Made by a program: the position numbers and the translations under genes. Shown here one piece after another: positions 1 through 9,724 of a stretch of 64,000 bases of DNA. The stretch comes from Litsea cubeba (lineage: Eukaryota > Streptophyta > Magnoliopsida > Laurales > Lauraceae): assembly GCA_012931725.1 (NCBI GenBank), contig CM022945.1, positions 21,300,318-21,364,317 of the forward strand, in the 5' to 3' direction. Numbering within the stretch: the first letter of the stretch is position 1; every line of letters begins with the position of its first letter. Under the pieces are notes generated by a model that was given only the letters and a program-made list of their open reading frames with translations, was not told the DNA's origin and did not search any database.

Positions 1-247
1 CCCAAGCACCCCTATACTAAAAGTAGAATCTGGTAAGATATTTAATGGATAATCAGAATAATTTTATTATAAGAAAACAACGCCTATACTGTACTCAGAA
101 CTCAAGTCATCCCAACAGGCACAAGTCTTATTTAATAGATCTACTATATTTCTTCAAAGGAAGATATAGAAAACTTGTACCGGTGATAATTGTAGTAAGC
201 TGAGATTCCATTGGATTGCTCCACCAAAGAAAAGTCTTTTTTTATAA
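1..247 (-). other. 3' flank / probable 3' UTR of the MCTP gene
   Basis: AT-rich stretch immediately downstream of the MCTP stop codon. On the minus strand an AATAAAA-like signal (about 61-68) lies roughly 180 bp past the stop and could serve polyadenylation. I see no other gene here; the short minus-strand ORF across it has no recognisable features. Confidence 0.4.
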
Positions 248-3240
248 TTAAAACATACTGTCAACGCGAGCTGGCATTCTTTTGAAGAAATTGCTGGAAA
301 CTGAAGGTAGTTTGCTTCTGAATCTTGGGTGTCGGAGCACATATAGTCCTGCAATCAAAGCCACCAGTTTGAAAGGGGTTACATACAATACCACAGCTGC
401 ACACAGGCAAAAGATTGTGAAGAGGCTAGTCGCTCGTGGATCTCTCCATGTGAGCAGAGACTGGAATCTCTCCCCCTGTGTTGCAATGTCTCCCACCACT
501 GTTTGTATCCTCCCTGCTACACTCCTGAGCCTATCATACCTCATTTGGACAACGTCCTGGGGCCTGGATGTTGGAAAAGTGTCAAATTCTTCATCCAAGT
601 CTTCTGGGTGGAGTGCCTCTGTCCATGATAGTTTGGTGTCCATATGTGGTGGATGTCGGGCGCGGAACCTGAAGTTCCATAGCCCAATGGCAAACATGTA
701 GAGGAAGAGTGTTGGCAGTATCAGTTCTGGATACCATATCAAGATCAGGAGAAGAACATGTACTAGCACAGAGGTCATTGGGTTCTTCCAGTAGCGAACA
801 TCGCCAAACCATCTGGTGATGGCAGTCACCCCTGACATCAATGACACTATCCTGAAAAAGTTTGCTTTGCTTCGTCTCATACTCCACATATGTGAATCAA
901 CATCCAACATGTATTCCACTACCTCTTTCCGTAGAGGTGGTTCAGCCCGTCTGAGCCTTACTGCTACTATGTTCATGGCGTGGACTCTAAGATGCTCTAG
1001 TTGGCTCACGGTGAATGGATGAATGTAATGCATCTTTGGCAATAGAGGGTGGCTATAGAGGTATATCATGTTAGCCAGTGACAAGCAGGTGAAACGAACT
1101 GCTAGCTGAAGTTCTCCCATCTTCTTCACACCAGATTGGTTTAGAACAATCAGAGGGTAAGAGTGTGTGTATATCCTATCTGTTTCAATGGTTGATAAAC
1201 GGATTCTTACCTTTCCAATCCGTGAGTCTTTAATGAGGTCCTGACCAGTGGGTTTCTCACTGCTTCCTAGATGACAGTTGTCAAACACCCCAATTGTAAT
1301 CACTGTGCAGGGGTCGTATACTTCCCATGTGTACTGCTCATTCCATTTGGGACTCGAGCTGTCAATTATGGTTCTAGTTCGTACCCACTTTTGTCCATAT
1401 TTGGCAACACAGTAAGCATCAGTTGTTCTTCTAGTATCCTTTGCTAGTGCTTGTGCACCCAAGATACCTACTTCCAGTATGCCAATCGGCGGTTTCCAGA
1501 GTTGTCGTGCAGTAGGACGAAGGTCACTAGCATACAGGGTTGACTCATCGAGCACATGATATGCGCCCTCAAGGCAGACTCTGAGGTGGATCCTACTTGA
1601 AAACTTGAGCTCCTTTCTCTGATTGCCTTCCAATATACTGATCCCGAATTTCTCAAGGTTGAACCACTGGGAATCTACTGGCCTGTGATCCATTCGCTTC
1701 TCAAACTTGGAGAGTGGCAGACTAACCTTGCCAAGCACATCATCTTTTACTTGTTGAACTCGGTCTTCAACTGTTAGAACCAAACTTTCTTCAAAGGGCT
1801 CAGCTGCTACGAAGACCAAATCCTCGTTCCAGTGTGGATTTGTGGTACGAGTGGGGCAGATCTTTGTTTTTAGCACCTGGTTGCCAACTTGAGCTTTCAC
1901 AACAGCCTGTGGATTTCGGCCTTTGTCGATTGGATGTACATCATGGGCTTCAATCACGTTGACTCTGATGTACCAGAGTTTAGGTGAGACATAAACCTTT
2001 GATCGGATGTTGAACACACCTTCTCCATGAACATGGGAAGCATCTGAGTGCCATGCCTCTGGGAAGGCTTCATCTGCCTGTGTTCCCATCCAAACCGCAA
2101 GCATGAGCTCTCCATTCACTTTATTGCCTTGTGGATTCTCCAATCTGTACCACTGAGGTGCCAATGGACTATCAGGTGGAACCCTAGTTGGCACCTCAGT
2201 CAAGTCAATGGGTACCTTCCCAAAATAGTCGTCTCTTCCTATCATTTCCCTGTCCTTGACAAAAATCTCAACGAACGATGATTGAATCTTGTCTTTGGAG
2301 AAGGCAAATACCTGGTTCCACTCAGGATTGTGCTTCTTTTCATATTGCTTTGTGGTTCCTTTGTAGTTTCCAAGCCTTACCTGCACATATGGGTCGCGGC
2401 TTCCGGTGATGGGGTTGGGGGGTAGATCTTTGGCCTTCACCACCCGCACATACAGGTAGTGCATCTGCTCAACGAGGTCATATGTGCTGGTGAGTTTGTC
2501 TCCACCTATCCACCCTCCACCATGTCCTCCAGCCGGCCATCTTTCTCCAAGGTGGGGGCTTGTGTCCTTCAAACTGTAATCCTCCTGGTGATGAGGATGG
2601 ACTTGTGGGCTGCTCTGGTGCATGGTCAAAGGCACACCTTTTGGTTCTTGTTTCACTGATACTTGTGTTTGCTGGGAAAGCACCTGCTGTTTGTTTATGT
2701 GTTTGGTTGTGTCAAATTTCACTTTCTCCGATTCTTTAGTGGCAGTAATGGTTTCATTATTAGAACCTGCTGCAGTAGTAGCTGTATGAGAAACAACTGT
2801 ATTTTGCAAATATGTGGATGTTGTGCTCCCCAAAATGGGCAGAGATTCTTGTTCGGCTGAAATATAAATTTTCAGGCGAATGCTGCCTTTGACATTTGAG
2901 AAAATCCACTTCTTTTGTAATGAGTATATTTGCAAGCCCTCCTCTTGTTCTTGAACTATGTTAGAACCTAGTATTGTTACCTTCCCAAGAGAGTCCGCGT
3001 CCGGGGTATGAATTCCGTTCATGGTAGACGATGACGTCGATGCTATGGCTCTGGAGGCTTTTTGTGTCACTGAGGTGGAAAATGAGCTTCTGATTCCAGA
3101 CGGGGTTGAGATCTTTGTGGACATGTTTTGGTTCTAATACGCTGGTTGTCAAAGGCAATTTCGACAAATGGGTTGGATGATCCTTCTCCGTCTTTGGCCA
3201 CAAGGTTGCAAGCATCCACCACCTCTACCACTAGCTGCAT
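248..3240 (-). CDS. Multiple C2 domain and transmembrane region protein (MCTP/FTIP-like), two frameshifts near the N-terminus
   Basis: MCTPs tether the ER to the plasma membrane, often at plasmodesmata, and bind lipid through C2 domains; some members (FTIP1, QUIRKY) traffic signalling proteins. The protein reads, in order: C2A (3240 to about 2960), a low-complexity linker, C2B (about 2480-2110), C2C (about 1985-1640), C2D (about 1480-1090), then a PRT_C region with two hydrophobic blocks (about 770-680 and 420-320). A continuous frame starts at 3124, but that ATG lies inside C2A. The true start is the ATG at 3240, which opens MQLVVEVVDACNLVAKDGEG, the usual MCTP N-terminus. C2A then needs two one-base shifts, near 3120 (after ..IRTKT) and near 2988 (before ..LGKVTI). 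The span is 2993 nt, that is 997 codons plus the two extra bases. It has no introns, as is usual for the family. The exact subfamily is unassigned. Confidence 0.92.
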
Positions 3241-5979
3241 ACTAAGTACATGCGCTTCTGCCTTCTACAAGAAATCTGATTGATTCGTGAGGAAAGGTTC
3301 TGTTCTGATTGTGATTTTTGAAAGTGAAAGGGAAAAAGGAATAGTTAGCGATCTGGATTACCCCCTTTTTTTTTTTTTTTTGTCAGAAGAGCAGGCTTTG
3401 TTTTGGTGGGGAAGGAAAAGGTTTCTTTGAGTGAGAAGCTGGCTGTAAATAATAGGGCTTTTGGGAGGTTGGGTGAGTGCAGTGGAAGCCAGTTGCAGAG
3501 GTGTGCCTGAAAGTGAGTGGGTATTTTTCTTGAAAGGATTGGCTCTAGATACCAATATAAGGAAAGTTTTAAGCACGTGTTTAAAACAAACAGCGTTGGA
3601 ATGAAGCGCTTAAGGTGGAAGCAATATCCTTGTCCTATTTACTGAAAATGAATGGATATATATATATGGGTTATGCTTGTGTATGTTGTCCAGGATTTTT
3701 GCCTTTGGGAGAGGACAGTGATTCTCCAGAACTTCTCGGTGGAATATGCCTACATTACCCTTGATTTCTCTTGTTAATACTTCATGCAAAAAAAGGAAAA
3801 AAAAAGGTCATCCTTGATTATTAATCTGGTTGGTCATTTTTTCCGTTAGGGGGGGCGCCAATCTTAAAGCTGCTCAATATAAAAGGTAGTGAAAATTAGT
3901 ATAAAATAGCAAAGCTTAGAATCTCATAAAAATAAGAAGCTATGGGATTTTGTCATGTTGCTGAAGGATTCTTTGTGTGCTTTATTTGAATATGATTCTG
4001 ATAGGTGGGGTAATCTGGTAGTGCTTGGAATTTGTTTTGCTAAATCCGAATGTAAGTAAATCTTCAGCCTGAAGTTTGATGGTATGAAATGACTTTCCAC
4101 CGGCCCTTTTGGCTAAAGTTAATAGAGAGAGAACAATTGTATTTTTTTTTTTTTTTTACAACGGTCCGTTTGTTGTTGGCTTCTTCAAGCGAACTTATTC
4201 TAAAGTGTCACCTGCTCATTTGATGACAGTCAAATGCTTCTTTTTATCTGCCTGCAGCTCATCGTGTCTACTTGCACGCACCTATCCATGTTAGTGTGCT
4301 AGAACCCTTCATCACTATTAACCATTTGGTGGTCCATTTTGGACCACTTCGATGCTAATGGTCTCTGTGTGTTTAAATGGTGGCCCACTTTGGACCACTT
4401 TGATGCTATTGGGGTGTGTGAGGTGCATCAAACAGCATCTCCTCTTGTAAATTGTAAATAATCAAAGCATGAGATATGGAGCCGAGTGCCCAAGGTAGTG
4501 ATGCAAATGGGTCAGTTGGAACCATATTGGACCCAAAACCGCGTTTGGTGAAGGCTGTTCTGGTTGGGTCTGGGTTCGGAACCAGTTCCAAATTCTGTGT
4601 TTTTTTGCCCCTTAATATAGGAATATCATTCAACCCAAAAATCCAAAGGAAGGTTATCATTCAATCTAATAGCAGCACATCAAGTCTACCTCTTCCATAA
4701 TAAGTTCCGACATCAGGCCATATGCACAGTCTAGAACCCTGTCTTGAAAATGCTCATACACAGATTGCGTCCTAGGTCCATGAGTCGGAATTTATATGGA
4801 TTTAGACCTGGATTGTTTAGCAATCAGAATAAAAAATGTGTTATGGACCTTGACATGTGTATGAATCAGAATTTAAAATAAGTTTCATGCCTGAGTTTTT
4901 ATTTCACGGATTGGGGACCTTTTTATAGAACGTTAGAATTAGATATCTATTTACATTCCTAGCACGGAGGAAACTGTCTTGATTTTGGGTAAGCCCAAAG
5001 TCCCTCTAAAGGGACATGCTAGCTTCTTTTTTTTTTTTTTTTTTTGCTAGAAAAGGGATCATGATGGTTAATGCTGTTTTTGGCCTAAATCAATCACGAG
5101 AATTATGAGTGAAAAGGAGGTTCTGGACCTATTTGTGCAAGGAGAGGATCCCAGACTGCGGGAGAAAGGAATCCAGCATTCATACTCGCTTTCTTCGACC
5201 TTTGGACAAACTTTGTGAGTTGGATTCGTTGGTGCTCTCTGACTTGGTTATTGACCTGACAAGCACCGTTGGACCCAGGCCAGGAATCGTGCTTATGGTT
5301 CAGTGATTCAAGAATTGAACTGGGCGCAAAACTGATGAATACAAAGGTTTGGCTGAACCTGGTCTGGTCACTAGTTCATTTTTTTTGTCCATGACATTAT
5401 AATTATACGATAAATGAATTAAAAATTAAAGAAATCTAGAAATAAATTGAAAACGTAAAATAATCATATAAGCATTGTATAAGTATAATTGGATTGAATG
5501 ATTTAATGGTTGAACTACAAGTTTGGTTTATCTGAGCTTGATTTTAGAATATTAACGTAGATTTAAATTAGAGAAATATATCGGAACAGGCTAGTAGCTG
5601 GGAGTTCCATTCTATCCGGTGTTTGATCCCTGATTTTCTCTACGTGGTTTTCTTCCCAGCTTGTGCTTGGGTTCAATTCGTGTTATAGTATGGTCTGTTA
5701 TGGGCTTAGCCACCTTTGCATGGTAACTGAAAAAAACAAAGAAGGCTGATAAAGCCATAAAGTTCTAGTTTTTAAATCATTACTGCATATTATTCTATAT
5801 AATACCCACAAAGTAATCTCTATTTAAATATATAGAGAAGAAAAACCATCGATATACATGCAAGTGCTCTCCATTCTGCCACTTTGACCACTCATTGGCC
5901 ATTTACTTTTGAAAAAAATATATATATAATATATCATTTACATGGAGAAAGAGCCAAAAATCCCACTAACCCAAATCCC
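3241..5979. other. Intergenic region: divergent promoters of MCTP (-) and PGIP1 (+)
   Basis: About 2.7 kb with no convincing gene. It holds the MCTP 5' flank (T-rich run 3366-3381; a TATATATATATA stretch at about 3657-3668), further homopolymer T runs near 4143 and 5031, and AT-rich DNA. From about 5720 the sequence is recognisably homologous to the region upstream of PGIP2 (from about 9725), so the duplicated PGIP unit begins around here. Confidence 0.5.
4321..4412. repeat. Imperfect direct repeat of about 38 bp, each copy containing a palindrome
   Basis: Two copies (4321-4361 and about 4374-4412) share the core TTTGGACCACTT.GATGCTA. The first copy contains GTGGTCCA-ttt-TGGACCAC, a perfect 8-bp inverted repeat with a 3-nt loop; the second arm pair is partly decayed. 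No coding potential. Function unknown. Confidence 0.5.
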
Positions 5980-5986
5980 TATAAAA
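5980..5986 (+). promoter_or_regulatory. TATA box of PGIP1
   Basis: TATAAAA lies 80 bp upstream of the PGIP1 ATG at 6066, in a block conserved upstream of all four plus-strand PGIP copies (..ACTAACCC..TATAAA..GAGTGCTTGCAT). It implies transcription starting near 6010. That excludes the in-frame ATG at 5991 as the usual start. Confidence 0.6.
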
Positions 5987-6065
5987 CAGAGTGCTTGCAT
6001 ATTTGTTATGTTCACATTATCTTGTCTTGCAAAGTTGTAGAATTCCGAGGCTTGTAGTCTCGGAC

Positions 6066-7103
6066 ATGGATTTCCACCATTATTTCCTCTCCTACTCCTT
6101 CTTCTTGTTGTTCCTGCTTCCTTTTCCTTCTCCTTCCCTGGCTGCCGACGACGAACGCTGTCACCCAGAAGACAAAGCTGCACTCCTCGACTTCAAGAAC
6201 AGCTTTTCCAATCCCGAATCTCTTCCCACGTGGGATCCCGACACCGACTGCTGCGGCTGGTACGTCGTCGATTGCGACGAGAAGACGAACCGAGTCACTG
6301 GCCTCACTCTAGTTTACTCCTCCGTCTCAGGGACCATTCCCGACGCCGTCGGCCGCCTCACCCACCTCCAGAGGCTCCGCCTCCATAAGATCCCCAACCT
6401 CATCGGCCAAATCCCACCGTCCATCACCAAGCTCAAGGCACTCGACTATCTCGACATCACCTGGACCAATATCTCGGGCCCCATCCCTCCGTTCCTCGCC
6501 GAGCTCCAAAATCTCAAAATTCTCGGCCTCTCCTTCAACAATCTCTCCGGCCCCATCCCACCCGAGCTCTCCCGTCTCCCCAATATAATTGGAATCGGGC
6601 TCGACCGAAACCGGCTCACGGGCGAGATCCCGGAATCTTTCGGTCATTTCGTGGGTTCCGTTCCGTCTCTCACCCTATCCCACAACATGCTTTCGGGTCA
6701 CATACCGAAATCTCTCGCGAACTCGGATTTCTCGAGCATCGATTTATCTCGCAATCAACTCGTGGGAGACGCTTTTATGTTTTTTAATGCCTCGAAACGC
6801 ACGAGCACAATCGATATCTCGCGAAACATGCTGGAGTTCGATTTATCGGGAGTGGAGTTTCCGTCGAGCAATTTGATTGCGTTGGATATATCGCATAACA
6901 GGGTGGTTGGCCGGATCCCGTCGCAGCTAACGCAGGCCGTTTATCTGCAGTTTTTGAATGTGACCTACAACCGTCTGTGTGGGGAGATTCCGCAGGGGTG
7001 GAAGCTCAAGTATCGATCTCAGAGCTTTGATGAATCGTCCTATTTGCACAACCGCTGCCTCTGTGGGCCACCTCTGCAGCCATGTAAAGCCAATGGAAAT
7101 TGA
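6066..7103 (+). CDS. Polygalacturonase-inhibiting protein (PGIP1 of the cluster)
   Basis: PGIPs are secreted leucine-rich-repeat proteins of the plant cell wall that inhibit fungal, bacterial and insect polygalacturonases. This 345-residue protein has a hydrophobic signal peptide (about residues 1-25). Next comes a cysteine-bearing N-terminal LRR cap (CHPEDKAALLDFKNSF, then DTDCCGWYVVDCD). About ten extracytoplasmic-type repeats with GxIPxxLxxLxxL spacing follow, and a C-terminal cap with the typical cysteines (NRCLCGPPLQPC). Several N-glycosylation sequons are present (NIS, NLS, NAS, NVT). Length matches the family and there is no intron. The frame is open back to an ATG at 5991, but 6066 is chosen because it begins the signal peptide and lies downstream of the inferred transcription start. 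It is the first of four same-strand tandem copies and closely resembles PGIP2 and PGIP3. Confidence 0.95.
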   Translation: MDFHHYFLSYSFFLLFLLPFPSPSLAADDERCHPEDKAALLDFKNSFSNPESLPTWDPDTDCCGWYVVDCDEKTNRVTGLTLVYSSVSGTIPDAVGRLTHLQRLRLHKIPNLIGQIPPSITKLKALDYLDITWTNISGPIPPFLAELQNLKILGLSFNNLSGPIPPELSRLPNIIGIGLDRNRLTGEIPESFGHFVGSVPSLTLSHNMLSGHIPKSLANSDFSSIDLSRNQLVGDAFMFFNASKRTSTIDISRNMLEFDLSGVEFPSSNLIALDISHNRVVGRIPSQLTQAVYLQFLNVTYNRLCGEIPQGWKLKYRSQSFDESSYLHNRCLCGPPLQPCKANGN

Positions 7104-8062
7104 CTTGTTTAGCTGCAGGCCTACGGTTGTAACTTGTTATGTATTGTAAGGAAGTGTGAGATCTGCCATTAGTACTCAAAACTGATGGAAGTCAAATAAA
7201 GCAACCTTTCCACTTATGGAATTGTATTTTATAGTTTTTATAGCTTTTTTTTTTTTTTTAATGATGCGGGTATCCAAAGTCTTTTGACCCAAAATGATGA
7301 ATTTCCCTGATTATCTTCTTTGCATTTTATATTTTTGCTAACCAATGCCTTTCTTGGCACCTTCAATATTATGGTGAAATCAACTTGTATTAAGTTGATA
7401 TTTGAGGATGTCATTTTCATTTTGAATGGTCCGAACTATCAGTAAGTGGGGGCCATGGTGGAGTTTTGGAGATGGAGATCATACACGCAGGAAGCATGTA
7501 AGAGACACGGCAGGGGATCCCAACTCAATAGGATAAAATCTGTAGACAACTACTGTAGGGAGTTTCTATCTATTATCCATGTGCTGTATGTATTTCTCTA
7601 GCTGTACCGAATCACTCTGTGGTATAACTTCCTCTTTCTTATTCTTAGAAAAAAAGACGAGCCAATGCCTACGATCTTTACAAGAAAAAAAGAAGATCAA
7701 TAAGGAAATGAGAGTTGATCCAGTCTGAGAACAGGCTCATTGGAGCAGAGATATGACCTCCTCCTAGCTTTTTAATTGGGAAACGAAAGATATTCCAATC
7801 ACCTCCCACACACCATGCTCCATTTCAGCTTCCTCTAATTGCATTCAACTCCCTCCATAGACCAGGCCTTTTGGAATTAGAGTTGGGCCATACACAGAAG
7901 TTATCGACCACCTTTTATTGGTAGCTAAATCTTCAACTTCAGTAGACACAGAGAATTCACCGTATTGGAGACTGCCACATATCTAGAGTCCCAAAGCAAG
8001 AGGATAAAACACACCCCCCCCCCCCCCCCCCCACACCCCCCCAAAAAAAAAAAAAAAAAAAA
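7104..8062. other. PGIP1 downstream region shared with PGIP2 and PGIP3
   Basis: No gene seen. The first part is the PGIP1 3' UTR, with AATAAA-like signals near 7196. About 7420-7660 is clearly homologous to about 35160-35410 downstream of PGIP3; PGIP2 keeps only its end (about 11305-11370). This shows that the copies arose by duplication of a unit larger than the coding sequence. A poly(C)/poly(A) tract begins at 8014. Confidence 0.6.
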
Positions 8063-8066
8063 AAAA
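8014..8066. repeat. Compound homopolymer tract: (C)n, CACA, (C)n, (A)n
   Basis: Runs of C (8014-8032 and 8036-8042, separated by ACA) pass directly into about 24 A residues (8043-8066). The tract abuts the truncated ORF2 start of the LINE remnant, which reads on the minus strand. Length is likely to be polymorphic or poorly determined. Confidence 0.9.
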
Positions 8067-9200
8067 CCGCGAACAATACAGGATACAATCTTCATTTAAA
8101 ACCTACACCTCCACCCTGAATTTTATTCTTCCCCCTACTTATGCGTTTCCCCGCCTCTGAAGAACCCCTTTCCTTTTCATAATTAATAGAACTTGCCAGC
8201 TTTTTCATCTCTCTTCTTAATGAAGCTTGAATGTTTTGATTCTCCCTCTCTTTTGCAAATGCCAACAGTTGACTCCAACCCTCTTTAGAGTTATCAACAG
8301 AGATCCCCACTATCTGGCCACTTTCTTTAATTTTGGAATTCAACCAGTTAGAGTTGAAGCCGTCAACATGGGGAACGCGTCCCTTCGGATCCTCCACAGG
8401 GAATCCCCTAGGATGCAAACCAGAATTAGATTATGCCCGGCCTGTCCATTTGATCCATTTCCGAATTTGTAGATGCTCTGCCGCAGCTTACTAGAGAGCA
8501 ACTCGAAGCCATCGTTGGGACGTCGATAGCCTTCTTCCAGCCACCTTCGATACCTTGTTTTATGACTGGGACCTGCCAGGCGACCCACTTGGCGACTTGC
8601 CCTTCTAGGAGAGGCAAAGGACTCAACCGCAGCTCCTCTGTCAAAACAACACAAGCAGTCGCTGGCAGGAGATCCTCTATAACCCGAGAATCTCGTTCAT
8701 CAACGGAGATAGGAGTGGGATCCGTGTCGCACTCGTAAGCATATGGCTCCTTCATAGATAGGAGAATAGTAATCATCCGAGTCGGACGAGTAGAGAACTA
8801 ACCTTTTGATGGGAGAGAGGACCTCCTAGGATTTCTTGAACTCAGAAGAACATCCGGGACACCATATGTGATGCGCGACATGCCCGGACGAATCGGTGGG
8901 GGTGTTGTAGCCGGAATTGGTCATCGGAAATGAAATGAAGGAAGGGATGATCTGCAAGCCCCCGCTAACCTCCTCCCATTCACCTACATCAGGTGAGGAT
9001 GGGTAATAAATGGAAACATTAGGGTTGGGCTTCTCCGACGAACAGGGAACTATTGGGCTGTTATTAGCCAACAAGCCGAGAGTAGATCAGTGGCCTAATT
9101 CGAAGCCCAGATCCAGGCCGTAGTCCAAGTAACCTGAGTCCAACGAACGACCCAGTTTGTTTGACTGACCCTAGAAAATGAGTGCAAACTCATCCTCTGA
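8063..9200 (-). mobile_element. LINE (non-LTR retrotransposon) remnant: ORF1 and the first codons of ORF2
   Basis: Minus-strand fragments resemble plant L1-type LINE ORF1. The last 108 codons (8418-8092) end in a segment reading EMKKLASSINYEKE, a common ORF1 C-terminal pattern in plant LINEs. Earlier fragments lie in shifted frames (8776-8426 and 9074-8826). ORF1 stops with a TGA overlapping an ATG at 8095. That ATG opens MKIVSCIVRGF, which matches the start of LINE ORF2 endonuclease (MKI-S-NVRG in the family). ORF2 is cut off after about eleven codons by the homopolymer tract, so endonuclease, reverse transcriptase and the 3' end are missing. The 5' limit near 9200 is a guess. Confidence 0.6.
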
Positions 9201-9395
9201 AAATGAAATTTGAAAGTTGAAATAACATCTGTCAGCCTGACATCATCATCCTCTTCTTCATAGGAGGATCCAATGTTTGCAATGAACGATCCTTCCCTGT
9301 TGATGCTGTCACGGCCAGGAGCCCCCTAAAATAGCATCGCTTACTCTTTCTTCCTCTACCAACACAGTGGTCATCAGATCATCGAACCAAAGTGT

Positions 9396-9619
9396 CCAGT
9401 CGTGTAAAATTATACATAAAACCTCCACTGCACAACCCATCTTGTAGTTTTAGATCAAACCATTTACAATATCTAATAAACTTGATTTTTTAAAATGATC
9501 AGATTTCAAAGCTCTATTTTATTTGAGAACACCAATGGGTACTGTAAACTCTGCCATGACATATATTTAAAAGTAAAAAAACCATTATATTGATCTGGAT
9601 CTAATTTATTTACATCTAA
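9396..9619 (+). repeat. Dispersed direct repeat, copy A (about 224 bp)
   Basis: Starts CCAGTCGTGTAAAATTATAC and ends ATTTATTTACATCTAA. It matches 12419-12643 in the same orientation with scattered differences. It lies about 100 bp upstream of the conserved PGIP2 promoter block, so it probably marks the left edge of the duplicated PGIP unit. Confidence 0.75.
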
Positions 9620-9724
9620 CGAATGCAATGCCGCCATGTCCTATTGATTCAAGCCCTCTTGAAATGATTTTCCGAGCCTTTTTCTAGATCTGCATGGACA
9701 GAGCGGGGGAAGGATTCGGTTATT

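Noticed and set aside
248..3124. Taking the ATG at 3124 as the MCTP start
   Set aside because: It would delete the first half of C2A. The upstream ATG at 3240 gives the family N-terminus, although two frameshifts must be accepted.
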